The notes under the pieces: generated by a model
Told to the model about the DNA's origin: nothing
Databases searched by the model: none
Seen by the model: only the letters and a program-made list of their open reading frames with translations
Part shown: positions 16,677-22,915 of the stretch, piece after piece
Numbering within the stretch: the first letter of the stretch is position 1
Layout: each line of letters starts with the position of its first letter
Position numbers and translations under genes: made by a program
NCBI GenBank assembly: GCA_045536425.1
Contig: JAZSNN010000030.1
Span: 1 to 28,777 of the forward strand
Direction of reading: 5' to 3'
DNA: 28,777 nt
Source of the DNA: UBA11540 sp045536425
GTDB lineage: Bacteria; Bacillota; Clostridia; Oscillospirales; Ruminococcaceae

Positions 16677-17102
16677 TCAGACGAGATTTACCTCCATAGT
16701 AACTGTAGTACCTTCGCCGATAACCGTGTCGATAGTCATTTTGTCGGAATATTTCTTCATATTGGGAAGACCCATACCCGCGCCAAAACCGAGGTTTCTC
16801 ACGTTTTCACCTGCGGTGGAAAAGCCTTCCTGCATCGCCTGCTCAATGTCAGGGATACCGGGACCTCTGTCCTTCAGGACCATAACTATCTTCTCGGGGA
16901 GAACACAAACGTCAATCACACCGCCGTTTGCGTGGATGACCATATTTATCTCGCCCTCGTACATAGCAATGGCAACCTTGCGGATAGCTTCGGGGTTGAG
17001 TCCAAGCTTTTTGAGTTTTTTCTTAACGCTTCCCGATGCCTCACCCGCACGGGTGAAATCGTCGTCGGGAATTTCATAATGAAGTGTGAGAATATCAGAC
17101 AT
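16677..17102 (-). CDS. GHKL ATPase (anti-sigma-factor/histidine-kinase-like ATP-binding protein)
   Basis: The product of about 141 residues is a bare ATP-binding domain of the HATPase_c fold. The N-box is EGEINMVIHANGG, the G1 box DRGPGIPDIE, and the G2 box GFGAGMGLPNMKK. It has no dimerisation/phosphoacceptor domain, so it resembles RsbW/SpoIIAB-type anti-sigma kinases rather than a sensor kinase. The start is ambiguous. The ATG at 17102 overlaps the upstream DRTGG gene by eight bases and has AGAAGG immediately before it. A GTG at 17111 would have AAGGG at a better distance. It lies between the first DRTGG gene and the hydrogenase-like gene. A partner-switching or phosphorylation role is inferred from the fold. 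Confidence 0.85.
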   Translation of the reverse strand: MSDILTLHYEIPDDDFTRAGEASGSVKKKLKKLGLNPEAIRKVAIAMYEGEINMVIHANGGVIDVCVLPEKIVMVLKDRGPGIPDIEQAMQEGFSTAGENVRNLGFGAGMGLPNMKKYSDKMTIDTVIGEGTTVTMEVNLV

Positions 17103-17451
17103 CCTTCTCACAACCACCCTTCAAACCGTTTGTGTACAAAAGACCGCAAGCGGTAAACATTCTGAGATTGGATTTTAATATAGCAATTCCTTTGTCTGCG
17201 GCAAGCTTGACGATGGTTTCGTCGGGTGTCTTTCCGCGTACGAAAACGATGCAAACCATATCCATCATCTCCGCTGTGCGAACCACCTGCGCGTTTACAA
17301 GGCCGGTGAGAAGCACCGACTGGTCCTTTACAAAAGCGAGTACGTCGCTCATCATATCACTGCCACAAGCGGTGTGTACCTCTCGCTCCAAAAGCTCATC
17401 ACCGAAAAGCACCTCTGCGTTCAAAATTTCTTTTATGTCGCGAACTGTCAT
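17095..17451 (-). CDS. Stand-alone DRTGG-domain protein (first copy)
   Basis: The 118-residue protein is a single DRTGG-type domain with MTVRDIKEILNAEVLFG at the N-terminus, VLLTGLVNAQVVRTAEMMD in the core and KGIAILKSNLRMFTACG near the end. I chose the ATG at 17451 because GGAG lies seven bases before it and because a consensus promoter lies just upstream. Longer in-frame extensions would run through that promoter. It is the first gene of the five-gene minus-strand operon and overlaps the GHKL ATPase gene. Ligand and role are unknown. Confidence 0.8.
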   Translation of the reverse strand: MTVRDIKEILNAEVLFGDELLEREVHTACGSDMMSDVLAFVKDQSVLLTGLVNAQVVRTAEMMDMVCIVFVRGKTPDETIVKLAADKGIAILKSNLRMFTACGLLYTNGLKGGCEKDV

Positions 17452-17484
17452 AACAAAACTCCGTTCTAAAAAAGTGTATATACT

Positions 17485-17513
17485 ATTATACCATCTAGAT
17501 AGCTCTGTGACAA
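17485..17513 (-). promoter_or_regulatory. Promoter of the sensory-hydrogenase operon
   Basis: On the minus strand TTGTCA (17508-17513), a 17-bp spacer and a perfect TATAAT (17485-17490) lie 33 bases upstream of the first DRTGG start. It faces away from the hydrogenase operon promoter about 140 bases off. Confidence 0.85.
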
Positions 17514-17650
17514 GGGTGTGTTGTATAAAATATCTAAAAGTTTTCAATGCACAGGGAACGAAATTGGAATACTAGCATAATACACAAAAAAATCGACTTT
17601 CATTTATACAAAATAACACAACATTATAACTAGATTTTATTTGCATTTTG

Positions 17651-17659
17651 TGATATAAT
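17651..17659 (+). promoter_or_regulatory. Extended -10 promoter of the hydrogenase operon
   Basis: TGATATAAT gives a perfect -10 (17654-17659) with a TG-n extension. The -35 region (TAGATT at 17631-17636, 17-bp spacer) is weak, which suggests either an extended -10 promoter or dependence on an activator. The 5' leader is about 45 bases and ends in AAGGAGG. Confidence 0.7.
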
Positions 17660-17710
17660 GTAAACCATATAGGTATGTGCAAAACAAAATACCCAAGGAG
17701 GTTTTAACAA

Positions 17711-18211
17711 ATGGCAAAAAAGGTATGCAGCGTTCCTTTCAGCGGTACCGCCGAACAGGAAGCAAAGTTGAGAGCTCTTATTGAGAAAAACAAAAACGAT
17801 AAGGGCGCACTGATGCCTGTGCTCCACGGCGCACAGGAGATCTACGGATATCTTCCCGAAGAGGTACAGAAGATCGTCGCAGATGGTCTTGATATTTCTC
17901 TTGAGGAAGTTTATCAGGTAGCAACATTTTACGCACAATTCTCTCTCAATCCCAAGGGAAAGTACAAGATTTCCGTATGTCTTGGAACAGCTTGCTATGT
18001 TAAGGGCTCCGGTGACCTCTATAATAAACTCAGCGAGAAGCTCGGAATCAAGGGCGGCGAATGCACAGCTGATGGAAAGTTCTCCCTCGAGGCTTGCCGT
18101 TGTATCGGTGCTTGCGGACTTGCTCCCGTACTTACCATAAACGACGACGTATACGGCAAACTCACCGTTGACGACGTTGACGACATTCTTGCAAAATACG
18201 CAGATAAATAA
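17711..18211 (+). CDS. hydC: [FeFe] hydrogenase subunit HydC (NuoE-like, [2Fe-2S] thioredoxin fold)
   Basis: This is the small electron-transfer subunit of the trimeric NAD-linked [FeFe] hydrogenase, homologous to NuoE of complex I. The 166-residue protein has the helical N-terminal region and a thioredoxin-like [2Fe-2S] domain with C90-x4-C95 in SVCLGTACYVKGS and C131-x3-C135 in CRCIGACGLAP. AAGGAGG lies nine bases before the ATG. It opens a five-gene operon and is followed after three bases by a GHKL ATPase gene. In characterised HydABC enzymes the complex couples oxidation of NADH and reduced ferredoxin to H2 formation. That activity is inferred here from the complete subunit set. Confidence 0.93.
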   Translation: MAKKVCSVPFSGTAEQEAKLRALIEKNKNDKGALMPVLHGAQEIYGYLPEEVQKIVADGLDISLEEVYQVATFYAQFSLNPKGKYKISVCLGTACYVKGSGDLYNKLSEKLGIKGGECTADGKFSLEACRCIGACGLAPVLTINDDVYGKLTVDDVDDILAKYADK

Positions 18212-18214
18212 GCT

Positions 18215-18757
18215 ATGCAGGAAATATCTCTGAACATACTCGATGTGGCGCAGAACTCTATCAGCGCAAAGGCGACGCTCGTTTCCATTCTGGTTGATAC
18301 TGTTGGCAAAATGATGACTGTCATCATCGAAGACAACGGATGCGGAATGACCGACGAGCAGGTCAAAAGCGTTGTGGACCCGTTTTACACCACACGAAAG
18401 ACCCGAAGCGTAGGACTCGGAGTGCCGCTTTTCAAGATGGCAGCCGAGATGAGCGGGGGAGAGTTTGAGATAAAATCGAAGATAGGCGAGGGCACCACCG
18501 TAAAGGCAGTGTTCGATACCTCAAACGTTGACTGTATGCCGCTTGGCGACATCAACGCCACGATATCATCTCTCATACAGCTCAATCCCGATATTGATTT
18601 CAGGTACAGACGCTCTGTCGACAGTAGAGAATTCGAACTTGACACCCGTCAGCTCAGAGAAATTCTTTCAGGTGTACCGCTCAACACACCCGAAGTTACG
18701 GTGTTTATAGCAGACTTCCTGAAAGAGAACACATCGGAAATAATAGAAACAATATAA
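18215..18757 (+). CDS. GHKL ATPase encoded within the hydrogenase operon
   Basis: The 180-residue protein begins with a histidine-kinase-like ATPase domain: N-box LNILDVAQNSISAKA, G1 box EDNGCGMTDE, the DPFYTTR stretch and the G2 box GLGVPLFKMAAEMSGG. After residue 110 comes a short conserved-looking extension (around NPDIDFRYRRSVDSREFELD) that I cannot assign. It has no phosphoacceptor His domain and no sensor domain. The start codon lies three bases after the hydC stop with no strong ribosome site, so translation is probably coupled. ATP-binding genes of this kind recur between hydC-like and ferredoxin-like genes in clostridial hydrogenase operons. The function is not established to my knowledge. 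Confidence 0.88.
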   Translation: MQEISLNILDVAQNSISAKATLVSILVDTVGKMMTVIIEDNGCGMTDEQVKSVVDPFYTTRKTRSVGLGVPLFKMAAEMSGGEFEIKSKIGEGTTVKAVFDTSNVDCMPLGDINATISSLIQLNPDIDFRYRRSVDSREFELDTRQLREILSGVPLNTPEVTVFIADFLKENTSEIIETI

Positions 18758-18771
18758 AGGAGAGTCGTAAT

Positions 18772-19140
18772 ATGAAAAGTCTTGCTGAATTACAGGCAAT
18801 TCGTGATAAGGTGAAGGGCTCTGTTGCAACCCGTGCTGACCACGAGGGCAACATCAAGGTAGTTGTAGGAATGGCAACCTGCGGTATTGCAGCAGGCGCA
18901 CGTCCCGTTCTCGCAGCTTTCACAGAAGAAATCGCAAAACGCGGACTCACAAACGTAACAGTTACCCAGACAGGATGCATCGGCATCTGCCAGTACGAGC
19001 CTGTTGTTGAGGTATTTGTACCCGGAGAAGAAAAGGTTACATACGTAAAGATGAGCCCCGAGAAGGTTGCAAACGTTGTAGCAAACCATATAGTAAACGG
19101 AAACGTTGTAACAGACTACGTTATCGGTAACCGTGCATAA
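18772..19140 (+). CDS. [2Fe-2S] ferredoxin-like hydrogenase accessory subunit (HndB-like)
   Basis: The 122-residue protein has the thioredoxin-like ferredoxin fold of HndB-type subunits. An N-terminal helix is followed by VVGMATCGIAAGARPVL (C37) and TVTQTGCIGICQYEP (C69, C73). Only these three cysteines occur, so the fourth ligand of a [2Fe-2S] cluster is missing or is not a Cys. The C-terminal half (EKVTYVKMSPEKVANVVANH) is typical of the family. AAGGAG precedes the ATG. It lies between the GHKL ATPase and hydB. It probably works in electron transfer or assembly of the hydrogenase. Confidence 0.85.
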   Translation: MKSLAELQAIRDKVKGSVATRADHEGNIKVVVGMATCGIAAGARPVLAAFTEEIAKRGLTNVTVTQTGCIGICQYEPVVEVFVPGEEKVTYVKMSPEKVANVVANHIVNGNVVTDYVIGNRA

Positions 19141-19158
19141 AATAAGGAGGAAACATAA

Positions 19159-20952
19159 ATGTATCGTTCTCATGTTTTGATTTGTGGCGGTACCGGCTGT
19201 ACATCTTCCGGTTCGGAACAGGTCGCAAACGTACTTGAAAAAGAGCTTGAAAAAGCTGGCCTTGCCGAAGAAGTAAAGGTTGTTAAAACCGGATGCTTCG
19301 GTCTGTGCGCACTCGGACCCATTATGGTAGTATATCCTGAGGGTTCCTTCTACAGCGAAGTAAACGCTGACAAGATTCCCGAAATCGTTTCTGAACACCT
19401 TCTCAAAGGCCGTCCCGTAAAGAAATATCTTTACAATGAGACAGTTGAAGAGGATACCATTAAATCTCTTAACGAAACTGCATTCTATAAGAAGCAGCAG
19501 AGAGTTGCACTTCGTAACTGCGGTGTCATCGACCCCGAGAACATCGAAGAGTACATAGGTGAAGACGGCTATCAGGCACTCGGTAAGGTTCTTACCGAAA
19601 TGACACCTGAAGAGGTTATCAAGGTAATCCTTGATTCCGGACTCCGCGGACGCGGTGGTGCAGGCTTCCCCACAGGAAAGAAATGGGAGCTCGCAAGAAT
19701 ACTCGTTCCCGATGCAGATCAGAAATATGTCTGCTGTAACGCCGACGAGGGCGACCCGGGCGCATTTATGGACCGTTCTATTCTTGAGGGTGACCCCCAC
19801 GCTCTTATCGAGGCTATGACCATCGCAGGTTATGCTATCGGTGCTACACAGGGTTATGTATATATCCGTGCTGAGTATCCTATCGCTGTTCAGCGTCTTA
19901 GAATCGCTATCGAACAGGCTAGAGAGTACGGACTCCTCGGCAAAAACATCTTCGGAACAGACTTCTGCTTCGATATGGACATCCGTCTTGGTGCGGGCGC
20001 ATTCGTTTGCGGTGAGGAAACAGCACTTATGACCTCTATCGAGGGTAAGCGCGGTGAGCCCCGTCCCCGTCCTCCTTTCCCTGCAGTAAAGGGACTCTAC
20101 GGCAAGCCCACAGTCCTCAACAACGTTGAGACATATGCAAACGTTCCGAGAATTATTTTGAACGGCGCTGATTGGTTCAAGACAATCGGTACAGAGAAAT
20201 CCTCCGGAACAAAGGTATTCGCACTTGGCGGAAAGATCAAGAACACCGGTCTTGTTGAGGTTCCTATGGGAACAACACTCCGCGAGATCGTTGAAGAAAT
20301 CGGTGGCGGTATCCCCGGCGGCAAGAAGTTCAAGGCTGCACAGACAGGTGGACCTTCCGGCGGATGTATCCCTGCTGAGCACTTTGATATCGAAATCGAC
20401 TACGATAACCTCCTTGCTATCGGCTCTATGATGGGCTCTGGCGGACTTATCGTTATGGATGAAACCTCTTGTATGGTTGACATCGCTAAGTTCTTCCTCG
20501 AGTTCACAGTTGAAGAGTCTTGCGGTAAATGTACACCTTGCCGTGTAGGTACAAAGCGTCTTTACGAGATGCTCGAGAAGATTACCGAAGGTAACGGAAC
20601 ACTCGAAGACCTCGACAAGATGGAAGAGCTCTGCCACTACATCAAAGCAAACTCCCTTTGCGGTCTTGGACAGACTGCACCTAACCCCGTTCTCTCCACA
20701 CTCCACTTCTTCCGCGATGAGTACGTCGCACACATCGTTGACAAGAAGTGCCCCGCAGGCGTATGTAAGTCCCTCCTCAGCTACGTTATCGATGCTGATA
20801 AATGTAAGGGATGTACCCTCTGTGCAAGAGCTTGTCCTGCAGGAGCTATCAGCGGAACAGTCAAGAATCCTCACGTTATCGACACTGATAAGTGTGTTAA
20901 GTGCGGAGCTTGTATGGAGAAATGTAAGTTTGGTGCTATTTCCAAGCAGTAA
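19159..20952 (+). CDS. hydB: [FeFe] hydrogenase subunit HydB (NuoF-like, FMN/NAD(H)-binding)
   Basis: This is the 597-residue flavin and NADH-binding subunit, the site proposed for electron bifurcation in HydABC complexes. An N-terminal [2Fe-2S] thioredoxin-like domain has C9 and C14 in LICGGTGCTSSGS and two more Cys in KTGCFGLCALGP. The FMN/NADH core shows RGRGGAGFPTGKKW, CNADEGDPGAFMDRS and GAGAFVCGEETAL. The NuoF-type [4Fe-4S] site is in ESCGKCTPCRVG plus SLCGLGQ. The C-terminus carries two ferredoxin motifs, CKGCTLCARACP and CVKCGACMEKCK. AAGGAGG precedes the ATG. It is fourth in the operon, 26 bases before hydA. Strong codon bias marks it as highly expressed. Confidence 0.96.
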   Translation: MYRSHVLICGGTGCTSSGSEQVANVLEKELEKAGLAEEVKVVKTGCFGLCALGPIMVVYPEGSFYSEVNADKIPEIVSEHLLKGRPVKKYLYNETVEEDTIKSLNETAFYKKQQRVALRNCGVIDPENIEEYIGEDGYQALGKVLTEMTPEEVIKVILDSGLRGRGGAGFPTGKKWELARILVPDADQKYVCCNADEGDPGAFMDRSILEGDPHALIEAMTIAGYAIGATQGYVYIRAEYPIAVQRLRIAIEQAREYGLLGKNIFGTDFCFDMDIRLGAGAFVCGEETALMTSIEGKRGEPRPRPPFPAVKGLYGKPTVLNNVETYANVPRIILNGADWFKTIGTEKSSGTKVFALGGKIKNTGLVEVPMGTTLREIVEEIGGGIPGGKKFKAAQTGGPSGGCIPAEHFDIEIDYDNLLAIGSMMGSGGLIVMDETSCMVDIAKFFLEFTVEESCGKCTPCRVGTKRLYEMLEKITEGNGTLEDLDKMEELCHYIKANSLCGLGQTAPNPVLSTLHFFRDEYVAHIVDKKCPAGVCKSLLSYVIDADKCKGCTLCARACPAGAISGTVKNPHVIDTDKCVKCGACMEKCKFGAISKQ

Positions 20953-20978
20953 GCATAATCGAAAAGGAGTAATGCGAA

Positions 20979-22727
20979 ATGGATTTTGTTAATGTAAAAA
21001 TCAACGGCATGGACTATTCGGTTCCTAAGGGTTCGACTATCCTTGAAGCCGCTAACTATGCTGGTATAACAATCCCCACACTCTGCTATATGAAAGAGAT
21101 CAACGCTATCGGTGCTTGCCGTATGTGCCTTGTTGAAGTAAAGGGCGCGAGAGGAATGGCTGCAGCGTGCGTATATCCCGTAACAGACGGTATGGAGATA
21201 TTCACAAACACACCCAAGGTTATTGATTCCAGAAAGAAGACACTTCAACTCATGCTCTCTACTCACCAGAAGAACTGCCTCTCCTGCGTAAGAAGCGGTA
21301 ACTGTGAGTTCCAGGCACTCTGCACAGAGTATGGAATCGAAGACGAGCACTACTATGACGGCGAGAATCCTCAGGTTGAGATTGATACCTCCGCTCGTCA
21401 TATGATCAGAAACAACAATAAATGTACCCTTTGCCGTCGTTGCGTAGCTGTTTGTAACCACAACCAGTCCGTAAACGTAATCGGCGCAAACGACAGAGGA
21501 TTTGAAACACACATCGCTTGTGCGTTTGACGCAGATCTCGCTGATACATCCTGCGTATCCTGCGGTCAGTGTATCGTTGCTTGTCCTACAGGCGCACTCA
21601 GCGAGAAAGACGATACCGATAAGGTACTCGCTGCTCTCAACGACACTACCAAGCACGTTGTAGTTCAGACTGCTCCCGCAGTAAGAGCAGCTCTCGGCGA
21701 AGAGTTCGGTATGGAAATCGGCACAAATGTTGAAGGCAAGATGGTTGCTGCTCTCAGAAGACTCGGCTTTGATAAGGTGTTTGATACTAACTTCTCTGCT
21801 GACCTCACCATTATGGAAGAGGCACACGAGTTCATCGACAGAGTACAGAACGGTGGAACACTTCCCCTCATCACCTCTTGCTCTCCCGGATGGATCAAGT
21901 TCTGTGAACACAAGTTCCCTGAATTTATCCCCAACCTTTCTTCTTGTAAGTCTCCCCAACAGATGTTTGGTGCAACAATCAAGACCTACTACGCTAAGAA
22001 GAACAACATCGACCCCAAAGATATCGTTGTTGTTAGCGTAATGCCCTGTACTGCTAAGAAGTTCGAGGCAGAGCGTGACGATCAGTCCGCAGCAGGCAAC
22101 GGAATTCCTGACGTAGATGTAGTAATCACAACAAGAGAGCTCGCTAGACTCATCAAGCAGGCTGGTATCCAGTTCACAAAGCTTCCCGATGAGAAGGCAG
22201 ATTCTCCTCTCGGTGAGTACACAGGCGCAGGCGTAATCTTCGGTGTAACAGGCGGCGTTATGGAAGCAGCTCTCAGAACAGCAGTTGAGACACTCACAGG
22301 CGAGACACTCGCTAAGGTTGAGTTCGAGGATGTAAGAGGCTTCGAGGGAATCAAGGAAGCTACTTATAACGTAAACGGACTTGAGGTTAAGATTGCTGTT
22401 GTTTCCGGACTTGCTAACACCAAGAAGCTCCTCAACGCTATCAAGAACGGTGAGAAGACCTACCACTTCGTAGAGGTTATGGCTTGCCCCGGCGGATGCG
22501 TAAACGGCGGTGGACAGCCCATTCAGCCTCAGCATATGAAGAACTTTGAGGACATCAGAGTTGCAAGAGCTAAGGCGCTTTACAGCATCGACGAAGCTAG
22601 CGTTATCAGAAAGTCTCACGAGAATCCCGAAATCAAGGCAGTTTACGAGGAATTCTTCGGAAAACCCGGAAGCCACCTTGCACACGAGATACTCCATACA
22701 ACCTACGTTAAGAGAGATAAATTCTAA
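20979..22727 (+). CDS. hydA: [FeFe] hydrogenase catalytic subunit HydA (NADH/ferredoxin-linked type)
   Basis: This is the 582-residue H2-forming subunit. It carries an N-terminal plant-type [2Fe-2S] domain (C36, C47, C50, C64), a His-ligated [4Fe-4S] site (H96, C100, C103, C109) and two [4Fe-4S] ferredoxin motifs (C149, C152, C155, C159; C192, C195, C198, C202). The H-cluster domain has L1 TSCSPGW (residues 299-305), L2 SVMPCTAKKFE and L3 EVMACPGGCVNGGGQP. L1 has Ser302 where textbook enzymes have a second Cys. I recall this variant from other clostridial HydA proteins, so it may be lineage-typical. AAAGGAG precedes the ATG. It is the last gene of the operon and ends at a strong terminator. 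The maturation genes hydE, hydF and hydG are not in the window. Confidence 0.96.
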   Translation: MDFVNVKINGMDYSVPKGSTILEAANYAGITIPTLCYMKEINAIGACRMCLVEVKGARGMAAACVYPVTDGMEIFTNTPKVIDSRKKTLQLMLSTHQKNCLSCVRSGNCEFQALCTEYGIEDEHYYDGENPQVEIDTSARHMIRNNNKCTLCRRCVAVCNHNQSVNVIGANDRGFETHIACAFDADLADTSCVSCGQCIVACPTGALSEKDDTDKVLAALNDTTKHVVVQTAPAVRAALGEEFGMEIGTNVEGKMVAALRRLGFDKVFDTNFSADLTIMEEAHEFIDRVQNGGTLPLITSCSPGWIKFCEHKFPEFIPNLSSCKSPQQMFGATIKTYYAKKNNIDPKDIVVVSVMPCTAKKFEAERDDQSAAGNGIPDVDVVITTRELARLIKQAGIQFTKLPDEKADSPLGEYTGAGVIFGVTGGVMEAALRTAVETLTGETLAKVEFEDVRGFEGIKEATYNVNGLEVKIAVVSGLANTKKLLNAIKNGEKTYHFVEVMACPGGCVNGGGQPIQPQHMKNFEDIRVARAKALYSIDEASVIRKSHENPEIKAVYEEFFGKPGSHLAHEILHTTYVKRDKF

Positions 22728-22740
22728 TAACAAATTACAA

Positions 22741-22773
22741 AAGACCCCGCTTTTTAGCGGGGTCTTTTTCTTT
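22741..22773 (+). terminator. Intrinsic terminator of the hydrogenase operon
   Basis: The perfect stem AAGACCCCGCT / AGCGGGGTCTT with a TTTT loop is followed by a T-rich tract. It begins 13 bases after the hydA stop. Confidence 0.93.
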
Positions 22774-22846
22774 GTGACAAGTGCACAAAAAACGGAAGAT
22801 TATTTTGGTGTTTCTATCAAAATTTTTAGCTATACTTAGGTTTTCC

Positions 22847-22875
22847 TTGAATTGCAATGCTAATTGTGGTATCAT
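22847..22875 (+). promoter_or_regulatory. Promoter of the modular secreted protein gene
   Basis: TTGAAT (22847-22852), a 17-bp spacer and TATCAT (22870-22875) lie 40 bases before the start codon. TATACT at 22875-22880 is an alternative -10. Confidence 0.55.
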
Positions 22876-22915
22876 TATACTTAGAAAATTTTGCGTATGC
22901 AAGAAGGAGAAACTC

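Noticed and set aside
17640..17670. Possible Rex (redox repressor) operator at the hydrogenase promoter, TTTGTGATATAATGTAAA
   Set aside because: Only the left half resembles the TTGTGA/TTGTTA half-site. The right half does not match, so the resemblance is probably AT-rich coincidence.
18790..22733. Two long antisense open frames (694 and 620 codons) opposite hydB and hydA
   Set aside because: They mirror the strong codon bias of the real genes, which avoid TTA, CTA and TCA and so leave few antisense stops. Their products are Cys/Leu/Ser-rich, match no family and lack ribosome sites.
22781..22915. 45-codon N-terminal extension of the large secreted protein
   Set aside because: It would read through the promoter and ribosome site and would bury the signal peptide that starts at 22916.
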